Below are positions 1-10,059 of a stretch of 40,368 nt of DNA, piece after piece. Within the stretch, counting starts at the first letter, position 1. Each line of letters opens with the position of its first letter. Origin of the DNA: Bodo saltans (taxonomy: Eukaryota; Euglenozoa; Kinetoplastea; Eubodonida; Bodonidae); contig CYKH01001775.1 in assembly GCA_001460835.1 (NCBI GenBank), forward strand, positions 1 through 40,368, written 5' to 3'. The notes beneath the pieces are model-generated. The model was not told the DNA's origin, did no database searches, and saw nothing but the letters and a program-made list of their open reading frames with translations. Position numbers and translations under genes: made by a program.

Positions 1-128
1 CGGATACTACCTGGTGTACATTGTCGCTTCGAATAAAAGGGTATTTCTGTCTGTGACACAAATTGCAGTTTTTTTCTTCCTCGCAGCTTTTTTTTGGCAC
101 CTTTTCAACTTTACCTGTACGTACTATT

Positions 129-172
129 GTGTTTTTACTCCTTTCCTTTTCAATTTGTTTGCTGCGGCTAAG
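129..172 (+). promoter_or_regulatory. Trans-splice acceptor of the KH-Smr gene
   Basis: A T/C-rich stretch ends in AG at 171-172, 22 nt before the ATG at 195. An earlier AG at 84-85 follows another T-run and could serve as an alternative. Spliced-leader addition is inferred from the repeated pattern across the window. Confidence 0.55.
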
Positions 173-194
173 CCTTGAACAAAGATAAGTTGAA

Positions 195-1142
195 ATGTCT
201 ACGGACGACCACATTATTGAGATTGTACCATGCAGCCAAAACAGCATCTCTCACATTATCGGCCCTGGGGGCGAAACGATCCAACGCCTGCAGGCTGAGA
301 CGAACACACGCATTGAGATCATTGCTGGTCCTAAGGTCAGCATCACAGGGACGAAGCAAGAAGAGGTCAGCGCGGCGAAGGAGAAGATTGAAGCTATTAT
401 CGAACATCAAGCGAACCCTGACTACGAGGGTGAAGAGGGAAGGACCCTTCGCCACCAAGCAACCGAGTTTGCGAGTGCGCGCACACTGAAGATGAAAGAA
501 GCAGATGCCGCATTTGCCGCCAACGACAAGCAAAAAGGTCATGACCTCTTGCAGGAGGCGAAACGGTTGGGTGAGGAGATGCGCCAATCGAACGCCGATG
601 CTGGTCGTGCTATCATCGCCTTCAACAATCACGAAAATGGCGACAGTGTTCTTGATCTGCATGGATTGCGTGCAGAGGAGGCTGTTGATGCGGTGAAGTT
701 GCGGTTGAACCATTTGGCTGCTGTCAACAGTTCCAAGTCCTCGTCGTCGTCGGTGGCATCGGTGGACGTCATTTGTGGAGCTGGCCTGCACACCAAAGCT
801 GGACATGCTGTTGCTCTGATGCCAGCAGTCGAAAAGTATTTGCGCGAGAACAACTTTGTGTTTGTGAAACGAGGCGTGGCAACACTTGTGGTAAACCTTA
901 TCGAAGACATTGCGAACCGCAGTGGCTCTGGTGATGTAGAGCCAGCAACATCTGGTTCGACGATTGAGGCGTCACCAGCAGTTGTTGAGGCACCTGTCGC
1001 TCAGTCTGTGGCATCTTCGCCCGCAGTTAACGTTGCGAATGAGGCAAAGCCCGCTACGGCAGTGGCGCCGCCGTCTGCCTCACCAACTCCAGCGGGGCAG
1101 AAAACTAAGGACTCAACCAACTCTTGTTGCGCAGTCATGTAG
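195..1142 (+). CDS. KH-DUF1771-Smr domain protein with C-terminal CaaX box
   Basis: This 315-residue protein is probably RNA-binding or RNA-processing. Residues 1-70 form a KH domain with the GPGG loop (GxxG type) that contacts single-stranded nucleic acid. Residues 83-145 are a charged helical DUF1771 segment. Residues 150-240 are an Smr domain with LDLHGL and a CGAGLHTKAG segment comparable to the conserved TGxGxHS-type loop; Smr domains in other eukaryotes act as RNA endonucleases or in mRNA surveillance. Residues 245-305 are an Ala/Pro-rich disordered tail. The protein ends SCCAVM: cysteine at -4 gives a CaaX box with Met at X, which favours farnesylation, and the neighbouring Cys could be palmitoylated. 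KH plus Smr is seen elsewhere, but a lipid-anchor motif on it is unexpected. The ATG is the first after the acceptor at 171-172. The domain calls are firm; prenylation is inferred. Confidence 0.88.
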   Translation: MSTDDHIIEIVPCSQNSISHIIGPGGETIQRLQAETNTRIEIIAGPKVSITGTKQEEVSAAKEKIEAIIEHQANPDYEGEEGRTLRHQATEFASARTLKMKEADAAFAANDKQKGHDLLQEAKRLGEEMRQSNADAGRAIIAFNNHENGDSVLDLHGLRAEEAVDAVKLRLNHLAAVNSSKSSSSSVASVDVICGAGLHTKAGHAVALMPAVEKYLRENNFVFVKRGVATLVVNLIEDIANRSGSGDVEPATSGSTIEASPAVVEAPVAQSVASSPAVNVANEAKPATAVAPPSASPTPAGQKTKDSTNSCCAVM

Positions 1143-1288
1143 CGACTTGGCATTCTTTTTCTGTTTTGTATGAACAAATGAATTGATTGTGTTGAGCGAG
1201 GTTCTTTGTGCGATAGTGTTTTTGAGGTTGCTTGTTTACGGTTCTTGTCGAAAGATTTTTTCGTTGCGTAAGATGAGGTGAGGAAGTT

Positions 1289-1310
1289 ATTTCTTTTTTT
1301 TTTGCTGCAG
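1289..1310 (+). promoter_or_regulatory. Trans-splice acceptor of the giant surface protein gene
   Basis: A near-pure T tract ends in AG at 1309-1310, 55 nt before the ATG at 1366. A second good pyrimidine tract ending in AG at 1429-1430 lies inside the predicted N-terminus; using it would make the ATG at 1459 the first start. Confidence 0.6.
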
Positions 1311-1365
1311 TTTGCTTACCAAATAGTAAATTGACAGATTATCGGGGGAAGGGAAGAAACTGAAA

Positions 1366-4300
1366 ATGCGCTCTCACGTTCAAGCATCTAAATCACTTGG
1401 CGGGGAAAGGAAGTTGCTTTCCTTTTCTAGAAACAGTGCTGAAAAAATCTCTGAAAAAATGTCTCTTTGCCTCGACCAAAAACCGAAACAACGGCAGTGC
1501 GCATCCGCTGTGTGCATCCACCTGCACGCGAGATACAGTGCTAGTTTTATGCATCTTATGACAATGATTGTCCTCCTTCTTGCAATGACCCTGTCATTTG
1601 CATCCATCAGCTCAGTGGATGCTAGAATCATTCACCGTGCCAACCGGACCAACTACACCAACACCTCATCCTTCTCACTGTCGAGCACTGCGACAGTCTC
1701 TCAAACTGTGACATTGAGTACAACTGTAACCGTGAGCTCTACTTACTCCAGGACGACGTCACAATCCCATTCAAGTTCAATCACCATGTCCTATTCCATA
1801 TCGCAGAGTCTCTCCGTCTCGGCGATCACAGACTCCTCTGCGGTAAGTTTGAGTGGATCTCTCGTGATCACCCCCAGTAAGATCACGGTGAGAAGCACGA
1901 CGTCCCTTTCACTGTCACAATCGGTGACACAATCGTTGTCAGTATCACAATCGACGACGGCTAGCAACTCCCGTGCATCACCGACAATATCTCAGCAAGT
2001 GAGCGTGTCGTTCGAGTCATCGTCAGCCTCATCGTCTGCGTCCGAGGAACCCACGGCAAGCAGAACATCGACCATTACACCGCCGCCCACCCCGACAGCA
2101 TCACGGCCGAAGAATCATACAAAAACCGTTGCGTTTACCGACACACGGTCTTTCATCGTGACGCTGACGAAACAAACCGGGACATTCTCGCAAACAACGT
2201 CAGGTTCCAGTTCGGAAGAGCCGACCCATTCCGTCAAGTCACCGTCTCGATCGCTCGGCACAATGACTCCGAGTCCAAGCCCATCAGGGGAGCCTACGTT
2301 GTCCTCAACCCCTCCTCCAACCCACTCACACACCATCCGTCGTAGTGTGTCGTTTGGAAGTATGACAATGACGCTCACCAAAGAAATCACCGCAACCAAA
2401 ACAAAAACGCTTCGAATCACCAACTCATTCTCCTACTCGGTAACGCTTACAAAGTTTCTGACTGTCACCGTTCAACCACCCACATCTACCCACATTCCTA
2501 CCCCTACGAAAACACTCATTACCGCCTGCCCTGACTGCAATCACGGAACTTGTACGGACACCCCGCCATTCGTATGCCAGTGCTTCTTGAGCTACAAACT
2601 TGGATTCTGGGCTGGTGGGGAGGTGCAAGGGTCGACGTGCTCGCAATGCGTGGCAAACTTCTACGGCTCGAGCTGCAAGAATTCATGCCCTGGCGGAGTG
2701 TGCACGCCGTGCAATAATCATGGCATTTGTGACGATGGCGTTACAGGAACGGGCATCTGCACGTGCTTCCACAACGTGTCGGTTGGGATGTGGGTCGGCG
2801 ACAGCTGCGATCGCTGTGAGACGGGGTACTATGGCCCAGATTGCAAAGGAGTGTGCAAGTGCGATCCTTCTAAAGGCACTTGTCAGAGTGGTGTGACCGG
2901 CGATGGAAGCTGCAAGTGCAATGCCGGCCGCACGGGCACGTTGTGCGAATCGTGCACCTCTGGGTTTTACCTCCCCACCAACAGTAGCACGTGCGTGGAG
3001 TGCGCAACGACTGATTGCGCAACGACTAGCCCCACTGCAGTCAATGGATGTGACGCCAGGTGTGCCTTGAACAACGGAACCTGTCTCTATGGTGCTTGTC
3101 AATGCCCCGCCGGAGTTCTCGGGACGTACTGCGAAGGTCGATGCCCGACTGCGGCTGTGAGAAGCATGAATTCATCAACTGGCCTTGTCGTCACGACGCA
3201 AGTTATCTGTGGGGGTCAAGGGTCGTGCTACTTCGACTCTACGTACAACACTGCAAACTGCTCCTGCTACGCGAATACATCGTTTGGCTTCTACGACGTC
3301 AGCACCAACTGTTCATCTTGCTTGGCTGGTCACGGTGGATCGAATTGCCAAGCTGTTTGCCCGGTTAACACTGCAACATTCGGAGGAATTTGTAATTACC
3401 AGAACATCACCAATGGTTCTGTGGCAACGCTATGTAACCAGACAACAGGGGCCTGTAACTGCCCTGTTGGCTACTGTGGCTACGACTGCACTCCGTCAAC
3501 AAGTGCTGACAATCAATGCATTTGCCCTGTGGCCACGCAGTTTGGCCCGGATTGCAACAGTACGTGCGTGAATGGAACGACAATCAACTTTCAAAATCGA
3601 TCAGGTCGATGTATTTGCGACAGCGGCTTCGTCGGAACCAACTGCAACATTCGGTGCAGCTGCCTCAACAACCTCACTGGAACGTGCCCATTTCAAAATG
3701 ACACGTGTGTCTGCGTTGAAGGCCGTGCAGGGCCAACCTGCTCGATCCAGTGCCCCAAGAACCCACTCACCAACGAGACATGCTCTCTCAACGGTTACTG
3801 CAACCAGGGAAGTACAGGTAATGGTCAATGCGTTTGTGATTCTGGCTACGTTGGCGAGTCCTGCCAAACTGTCTGTCAGTGCGTGAACAGCTCCTTAGGA
3901 AGCTGCCAGAGTGACGGGAAATGCGTTTGTGCGAGCAGCACATGGCGAGTGGGAGATGACTGTGGTTCTTGCCAAGCAGGGAGAGCCGGCTATGACTGCA
4001 GGACGCAGTGCGTGAACGGCAACACGAGCGGCATCAGCTGTGTCTGTTGGCCCACGTTCGGTGGCGCAGGGTGCAGCAAACAGTGCCCCTCATCTTCCGG
4101 AGGCGTGTTGTGCAATGACAACGGAAACTGCAGCGAAGGCAACAACGGAACAGGGACGTGTGTGTGCTTTCCCGGGTTCCTTGGCCCCAGTTGCAACTGC
4201 ACAAATGAAGCGTGTGCCGCCTCGGTGGGCGAGAACTCCGCGTGCAACGCGTTGACTGGTGTCTGCACGTGTGTTCTACCATTTGGAGGTTCAGACTGCA

Positions 4301-7300
4301 GCGCCTGCGCCACTGGTTACTGGGGCTACTCGTGCCGCAACGTGTGCCCATGCGTGCACGGGACGTGCAATAGAGTCACCGGTGCGTGCACTTGCTACAC
4401 CGATGAACAAAACGGCTTTTGGACTGGAACTTTGTGCAACGCGTGCGTATCCGGCTACAACTTACCAGATTGCATTCAAGTCGTCTCCGTGTCAACGCAG
4501 ATCGCCAGTTTCCAATCCGTCTACCTTGCTGGTAAGCTCTTCTACACCGCCAAGAAGCTGCATGTTGTGGAAGACTATGACCTCGCAATTGCCGTCGGCC
4601 CGATTACAGCAGTGTACTTCAACATTTCGCAGTCGCTCCCAACGTTGGCGATCCAAGTCAATTTCGCCTCTCAGGTGGCCTTTTCCAGCACGGCTTGTGA
4701 GTACGGGTACTCTTGGGTCGCGCCACGATCCCCGAGTCTTGTCGTGGACAACGTCACGAGTGCTCAGTCGACCACCTACGACGACGGGCTTCCTCTTGGC
4801 CCGAGTCTGTTCATCGCCCAGATGTGCCTTCTCCCCGCTGGCGCCACTACCTACACACTGATTGTGGCTGAGTATCCAATACTGCCCATCACAAACTTCT
4901 TTTCGAGCACACAGCTGAGTTCAAGGCGCCAAGCGAATGCTACCTTCAACATATCCATTCCGCAGCTGACGGCGTTGGTCGCGACCAGAAAGTTTGTGTA
5001 CCGAGGCAGCGACTACCTCGCTGCTGCCGTCACTGCGGAGCTCGATGGTAACTCTGTGAATGCATTGTACTCGGTCAATTTTGACGCGGTGGCTCGAGTG
5101 TTGGTGCCACAGCGCACTTCGTTTGCCATGTCGGAGAATTTAGAAGCGACCCTCTCGACCATGGTGGCAGTGTTGTACAACCCGATAGAGGAGGTCGTCC
5201 TTGTGGTGGGCATCTTTGATGCATCAGGTGTCAGCACGGACGCGCAGAAGTTGCGCTCCGGATCATACATTCTCAGCTTTTCTCCGGTTTCATCGACATT
5301 AACGGTGAGACTGTTCCTGAATCAATACTCTCTGTGCACCTTTGCGTCGATCACCGTCGTGAACCACACGTCCGACGCGTTGCTCCGATCAGAAAGTATC
5401 TCGGCAGCTGTGCTCGCAGCGCCGATATCCGTCCTGGTGACGATGCAAGTCACAAACGGCACGCAAGACTTCATCCGAGTCAACCTCACCAACGGCGTCA
5501 GCACTGTCTCGTACCCCTCCCGCACGACTTTAGCCTCAAGCGATGCCGTCGTGGCAACTGTGTACGACCCACTTACGCTGATGCTATGGATTGTCGCCAA
5601 TAACGGCGTCACGTTTAAGATCGTCAAAGTGTTCTTATGTTCGAGTGCCTACGAGACGTCTGACGGCTATGGTGTGCAGACCATCGGGTCACAACTCTTG
5701 CCGGTGATCGCAGGGGCTGACAGACGCATTGTAGACATGAAGCCCTCCTTTACCTCGCGACAGTTGCAACTTCTGCAGCTGAACGCTAGCGGAACTGTGG
5801 TGCGTCGTTTCTTGCTGTATGAAACTCTGAAAGTGTTCCCTACCACCGCATCTCGGCTAAACAACCCGCTGATCACCATCACAGGACGGGGCTTTGTGAA
5901 CGGGACGTCGGCGTTCTTTCCAGCCAACTACCCTCGATGCCGAATTACAAGTGGGTCAGTCAAATATCAAGTCGCCGCGTCGCTTGTGGCAGACTCGACC
6001 ACGCAGTTTGTGTGCACGCTGCATGCGTCCAACACGAGCCTGTGTTCCGCAGATACCATTGAAATCGCTGTGTTTGACCAGTTCTTTACAACATCTGGCT
6101 TGACGATTTCGCGCTTTCAGCAACCTCAAATCACCGGAGTGTCCCCCTCGACTACCCCACTGCGTTCCACCACGGCGCTGCCGACGATCACGGTGACAGG
6201 ATCAGGGTTCGCAAACTCCGGCGTTCTTCGATGTTCTTTTACTCCGCAGAACGCCTCGTATACTGACCTCTATCCTGTTGGATTTATTGGTAAAACCAAT
6301 GGCACGTATGTGAGCACGACGCTGGTGTACTGTGACCCACCTACGCTCCCGCACGCGGCTCGGCTGTATGTGAATGTTGCATGCGACGGTGTGATTTTTA
6401 CAGAGTACGCGAGCGTAACAAGCAACCTTGTTGCTTTTGTTGGCGCGCCGTACAACATTACCACGTCCATCACATCTCTTTCTGTGAACAGTGCACGGCA
6501 GGTTGCTATCCCGACAATTGTGGTCTCGTTTGTGGACGATCAATCTTCGTCGTTGGCGCAAACGGTTTCCGACAGAATTCAAGTGCAAGCCACGTTTCAA
6601 GGAGGCCTTGTCGCCCAGGGTGCACTTGTCCTTGTCAACGACATTGGTGTGTTCACCTTCTCATCCATGAGTCTCTTGTCGCCAGTCGATGAGGCCGGTA
6701 CCGGCGTCACCTTCACAGCATTTCTTTTGTCAGGGGTCCCGTCCCAGTGGTCCGCAACGATTACCATTTCCATTAACAGTGGCGACCCAAGCAGTCTCTG
6801 GCTCACGAATTCCCCAACAGTTGAGACTGGCATCCCTGAGACCAATCGTATCGCCATTGTGGAGGCAACGGTAGTGGACTTCGCAGGAAACCGCCTCAAG
6901 TCCCTCGGCACCTCCACCTCTAACTCGTCCATCAACGCGACCATTTCCTTGCAGTTTCAAGTGGCCCCAAACGTTGAGCTGCCAACGGAGTTGTTCTCGA
7001 TTTATCCTGCCGATGATTTTGAGAACCTGACGCAATCGTTTGAAGCGGGTGTGGTGACGTTCTCTACGTTGGAGATTACCAACGCAAGAGGCGGCATGAT
7101 TGTATGGCTTCTCATTCAGACCAACTTGACCAATCAGAACGGAGTGTTGTTACAGAATCAAACAGCTCAGCTTGTCCCAAAGTGTAATCCCGGAAGGCTG
7201 AGGTTCTTAGGTGATACATCATGCAGCCCGTGCCCCGCAAATATGCAGTGCCCGGACAATACAAAAATTCTAACGGACTACGGCAACACCACATTACTTG

Positions 7301-9759
7301 TCACGGTGAGCCCCGGCTATTACAGGAGCTCTGTGTATGCAACCAACGCGGTTGCCTGTCTGCCAAGTTTTGCTTGCATTGGGGGCACTGGCACTGGTAC
7401 CTGCGCGGATGGGTACGCCGGTGCGCTTTGTGGGCTGTGCGAAGAGGCGGCCTTTGGGCGGAGTATCATCGGTGGAGACTGCGTGTCGTGCTACGATTCA
7501 CGCATTTCCGGATTCCTCTTGTTTCTCGTCATTGCCCTCATCTGCACTGTATTCGTGTTGCTGACCATTGGCTCTGTGCAAAACTGGGCAGTGACGATCG
7601 AACCCGTTGTGTCGTTGGCGCTGCTCGTTCAGCACCTTCACTCCATTCTCGGCATCGGCTTGACTGGATTCAATTTTTCGCAGTTTTTCAAAGATGCCAT
7701 GTCTTACCTTGGTATTTTTAGCGTGCGAGTGTTAGATTATTTCTTCGCGGACTGCATTCTGGTCGGAGAAGGCATGACGTTTTACAACAAAATTGTTGCA
7801 TATGCAGCGATGCCAGCCCTTGCGCTGTTCTTGGCCTCCGTTGGATGGCTTGTTGTGTTTATTTCACCGACTCTCCTACGCTTTGAGCGACTTCAAGTTG
7901 AACGCGAGCAAACGCTCAACGCACGTCGGGCCGAATTGTTACGCCGTTTGACGAAGCTGCAGCACCACCGCAGGGCGACAGGTGTGACATTGCGAGGGGG
8001 CGCTCGAAATCGAGGTAATGTCATCAGCGAAACTCCTGCGGAAAGGCTCCGCCGTCTCACGGACCAAGCCGAACTGACCACCATCGAACACGAATTAAAA
8101 CACAACCTGAAAGCCCAAGGCGTCCTCCCGTTGCAAGATTACCGCATCCTTGCGTCACACTCCATCCAGGTGGTCATGATCTTTACATTCCACACCATTA
8201 TTTACTACGCACTGACCGTGTTCGACTGTCAAGAGGTAGATTCTGGCCTTGGCACGGTCCAGTCGTTCTTGGAAACGGACAATCGAATCTCGTGCGACTC
8301 CGCGGAGTACCACGAGTACGTAGGCTTTGGCTATGCCATCAGCACGCTTTACTTTTTGTTTGTGCCTATTCTGTACTTGGTGCTCTATCACAGCCATCTC
8401 AGTTTTCGCACTGGTAAAGTGCTTCAACGTCGCCAATTGTTTTATGTCATGACTATTGGAATGAAAACAGGCAGCTGGTATTGGCCTGCAGTCAACATGC
8501 TTCGCAAAGGCATTCAGTTCGCCGTGTCAGCTGCTGTCTCGTCCCCAGCAGACGCACACGTCTCTGTATGGCTGTTTTGTTTGCAGCTCATTTGGTTGCT
8601 CAACTTAAAGCCGTACTGGAACAGCACAAACACGTTCCTCGAGGCAACGTCGCTCACCTCTTGCATCATTGCAGGCAGCTTGTGCATCTTATTTGAAGCG
8701 TACACCACAGATGACTCTCGCGACGTGATTTCTGGTGTTATTCTCGCCGTCATGTTAGTCCCGATTCCACTATTTATCGTCTCAGCGACGCAAAAAGTTT
8801 GGAAGTCTGTGCGGGAAGAGATTCGAGCACTCCGCCAAGAATCTGAGGAAGATTCATCATCCGGAAGTGAAGCAGACGGTAACGAGAATGGAGGCGGCGC
8901 ATTTGCAAGTGCAGAAACGATCAAGCAATTGCAGCAACCCGATGGTGGTGTGAGCACCTCAGCAACGTCGAAACACGCAACGACAGTTCGCAGTGGTCCG
9001 GAGTCCCCATCTAATGCTGGTGACCCGAAACGGGCAGCATCATCGAAGAGGCTATTACGCAACGTTTCCATTCCTAAATTCTTCCGTGTAGAAGACGACG
9101 CGCAAGCGAAGATTGATCAACAAAGACGCGTTCGTGAGCTTGAGCTGGCGTCGTCGGTCTGGCGCCGAAATAACGTTCCTTTTGCACAACAACCAGCAGG
9201 AGCAGGGGCTGTAAGAGGTGCGCTAGATCAGCCACTACTCTCCACCCTTCGGCGAGAAGAGAGCTCACCCATCGGACGGTCCTTTTCTGGCGTCGTTCTT
9301 CGTAGCAGTTCGAGCGATGACGAAGCTGACGCGTATGGCAATCGACGCAGCGCCGCTGGAGAAGATATTCCTGCATTAGTTCCCGCATCGATGATGAACG
9401 CTGGCAACCGAAGTCGATACGCGGCTCTTAGTTCACGTCGACGAGAACGTGCAGACGCTGATCAGGGAAGCGGCGGGGATAGTAGCAGCGATGCAGAAAT
9501 GATGTCGGACACTTCAGAAGCTGCCGTCTCGTTCCCGCGTAGTGGACAAGATGAGCGACAAAGAGTTCTTACAGCCTCCTCTTCCACCAACAGGAGTCGC
9601 GCGGCGCAGCTTGATGACACTGCAAGGCGTGTGTTTGAGCAGCAACTTCAACACGATGAGGCAACGCGCCGTGAGCGAGCGTTTGATGACCTCATGGCCC
9701 TAGAATTTGAGAGGACGGGCGGAGCGATGGGGCGCGATGATATGTTTGCTGTCCTTTAA
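1366..9759 (+). CDS. Giant mucin/EGF-like multi-span surface membrane protein
   Basis: This 2797-residue protein is built like a surface receptor or adhesin. A hydrophobic signal segment lies at about 62-86, so translation may really begin at 1459 or 1549. Residues 90-385 are Ser/Thr-rich and mucin-like, with SxS and TxT runs and likely O- and N-glycosylation. Residues 388-1040 hold more than a dozen Cys/Gly-rich EGF or laminin-EGF-like modules. Residues 1045-1930 are probably beta-rich, with IPT/TIG-like stretches near 1490 and 1588 (GVSPSTTPLR followed by ITVTGSGF). A second Cys-rich block at about 1940-2045 resembles ephrin-receptor-like modules. Eight to ten membrane spans follow from 2047 to 2475, then a 320-residue Ser/charged cytoplasmic tail. 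Ligand and function are not visible. The large ectodomain plus polytopic core suggests sensing, adhesion or prey contact, which is inference. The frame is uninterrupted. Confidence 0.87.
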   Translation: MRSHVQASKSLGGERKLLSFSRNSAEKISEKMSLCLDQKPKQRQCASAVCIHLHARYSASFMHLMTMIVLLLAMTLSFASISSVDARIIHRANRTNYTNTSSFSLSSTATVSQTVTLSTTVTVSSTYSRTTSQSHSSSITMSYSISQSLSVSAITDSSAVSLSGSLVITPSKITVRSTTSLSLSQSVTQSLSVSQSTTASNSRASPTISQQVSVSFESSSASSSASEEPTASRTSTITPPPTPTASRPKNHTKTVAFTDTRSFIVTLTKQTGTFSQTTSGSSSEEPTHSVKSPSRSLGTMTPSPSPSGEPTLSSTPPPTHSHTIRRSVSFGSMTMTLTKEITATKTKTLRITNSFSYSVTLTKFLTVTVQPPTSTHIPTPTKTLITACPDCNHGTCTDTPPFVCQCFLSYKLGFWAGGEVQGSTCSQCVANFYGSSCKNSCPGGVCTPCNNHGICDDGVTGTGICTCFHNVSVGMWVGDSCDRCETGYYGPDCKGVCKCDPSKGTCQSGVTGDGSCKCNAGRTGTLCESCTSGFYLPTNSSTCVECATTDCATTSPTAVNGCDARCALNNGTCLYGACQCPAGVLGTYCEGRCPTAAVRSMNSSTGLVVTTQVICGGQGSCYFDSTYNTANCSCYANTSFGFYDVSTNCSSCLAGHGGSNCQAVCPVNTATFGGICNYQNITNGSVATLCNQTTGACNCPVGYCGYDCTPSTSADNQCICPVATQFGPDCNSTCVNGTTINFQNRSGRCICDSGFVGTNCNIRCSCLNNLTGTCPFQNDTCVCVEGRAGPTCSIQCPKNPLTNETCSLNGYCNQGSTGNGQCVCDSGYVGESCQTVCQCVNSSLGSCQSDGKCVCASSTWRVGDDCGSCQAGRAGYDCRTQCVNGNTSGISCVCWPTFGGAGCSKQCPSSSGGVLCNDNGNCSEGNNGTGTCVCFPGFLGPSCNCTNEACAASVGENSACNALTGVCTCVLPFGGSDCSACATGYWGYSCRNVCPCVHGTCNRVTGACTCYTDEQNGFWTGTLCNACVSGYNLPDCIQVVSVSTQIASFQSVYLAGKLFYTAKKLHVVEDYDLAIAVGPITAVYFNISQSLPTLAIQVNFASQVAFSSTACEYGYSWVAPRSPSLVVDNVTSAQSTTYDDGLPLGPSLFIAQMCLLPAGATTYTLIVAEYPILPITNFFSSTQLSSRRQANATFNISIPQLTALVATRKFVYRGSDYLAAAVTAELDGNSVNALYSVNFDAVARVLVPQRTSFAMSENLEATLSTMVAVLYNPIEEVVLVVGIFDASGVSTDAQKLRSGSYILSFSPVSSTLTVRLFLNQYSLCTFASITVVNHTSDALLRSESISAAVLAAPISVLVTMQVTNGTQDFIRVNLTNGVSTVSYPSRTTLASSDAVVATVYDPLTLMLWIVANNGVTFKIVKVFLCSSAYETSDGYGVQTIGSQLLPVIAGADRRIVDMKPSFTSRQLQLLQLNASGTVVRRFLLYETLKVFPTTASRLNNPLITITGRGFVNGTSAFFPANYPRCRITSGSVKYQVAASLVADSTTQFVCTLHASNTSLCSADTIEIAVFDQFFTTSGLTISRFQQPQITGVSPSTTPLRSTTALPTITVTGSGFANSGVLRCSFTPQNASYTDLYPVGFIGKTNGTYVSTTLVYCDPPTLPHAARLYVNVACDGVIFTEYASVTSNLVAFVGAPYNITTSITSLSVNSARQVAIPTIVVSFVDDQSSSLAQTVSDRIQVQATFQGGLVAQGALVLVNDIGVFTFSSMSLLSPVDEAGTGVTFTAFLLSGVPSQWSATITISINSGDPSSLWLTNSPTVETGIPETNRIAIVEATVVDFAGNRLKSLGTSTSNSSINATISLQFQVAPNVELPTELFSIYPADDFENLTQSFEAGVVTFSTLEITNARGGMIVWLLIQTNLTNQNGVLLQNQTAQLVPKCNPGRLRFLGDTSCSPCPANMQCPDNTKILTDYGNTTLLVTVSPGYYRSSVYATNAVACLPSFACIGGTGTGTCADGYAGALCGLCEEAAFGRSIIGGDCVSCYDSRISGFLLFLVIALICTVFVLLTIGSVQNWAVTIEPVVSLALLVQHLHSILGIGLTGFNFSQFFKDAMSYLGIFSVRVLDYFFADCILVGEGMTFYNKIVAYAAMPALALFLASVGWLVVFISPTLLRFERLQVEREQTLNARRAELLRRLTKLQHHRRATGVTLRGGARNRGNVISETPAERLRRLTDQAELTTIEHELKHNLKAQGVLPLQDYRILASHSIQVVMIFTFHTIIYYALTVFDCQEVDSGLGTVQSFLETDNRISCDSAEYHEYVGFGYAISTLYFLFVPILYLVLYHSHLSFRTGKVLQRRQLFYVMTIGMKTGSWYWPAVNMLRKGIQFAVSAAVSSPADAHVSVWLFCLQLIWLLNLKPYWNSTNTFLEATSLTSCIIAGSLCILFEAYTTDDSRDVISGVILAVMLVPIPLFIVSATQKVWKSVREEIRALRQESEEDSSSGSEADGNENGGGAFASAETIKQLQQPDGGVSTSATSKHATTVRSGPESPSNAGDPKRAASSKRLLRNVSIPKFFRVEDDAQAKIDQQRRVRELELASSVWRRNNVPFAQQPAGAGAVRGALDQPLLSTLRREESSPIGRSFSGVVLRSSSSDDEADAYGNRRSAAGEDIPALVPASMMNAGNRSRYAALSSRRRERADADQGSGGDSSSDAEMMSDTSEAAVSFPRSGQDERQRVLTASSSTNRSRAAQLDDTARRVFEQQLQHDEATRRERAFDDLMALEFERTGGAMGRDDMFAVL

Positions 9760-10059
9760 GGCGATAGTAGAGAACACGTCTGCAAGTCTGAATAGAAAGA
9801 AATGTGTTCAGAACTTAGTAATACGGTGTACTTTCACCCCCCTTGTTTTTGATGATGATCATGATTTCCCATTGGAAACAACGATCGCATCTTTTTTGTT
9901 GTTATCAAATTCTGCACCCTTTTCTTCTCCTCCAACATTTTTTTTGATTTGCGACGCTATTGTCAAATGTTGCGGTGCGATGTAAACCTAAATGCAATAT
10001 TTCATTCTCATTGTTTTTTTTTTTCATTTAGAATTGAAGAGATATTGTGAGCCAACTAG
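9760..10059. other. Intergenic spacer (3' UTR / 5' UTR)
   Basis: This 300-nt AT-rich spacer should hold the 3' UTR of the giant gene and the leader of the next gene. It contains several T-runs, the strongest just before 10031. I see no structured RNA or repeat. Confidence 0.6.
10001..10031 (+). promoter_or_regulatory. Trans-splice acceptor of the 81-aa gene
   Basis: A T-rich tract with a run of about 13 T ends in AG at 10030-10031, 28 nt before the ATG at 10060. No other ATG intervenes, which supports the short gene downstream. Confidence 0.65.

Noticed and set aside
168-806. 212-codon open frame on the minus strand
   Set aside because: It lies entirely opposite the KH-Smr gene, has no pyrimidine-AG signal upstream on its strand and no recognisable domain.
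8514-9071. 185-codon minus-strand frame
   Set aside because: It is antisense to the membrane domain and tail of the giant gene, with no processing signal and no domain.
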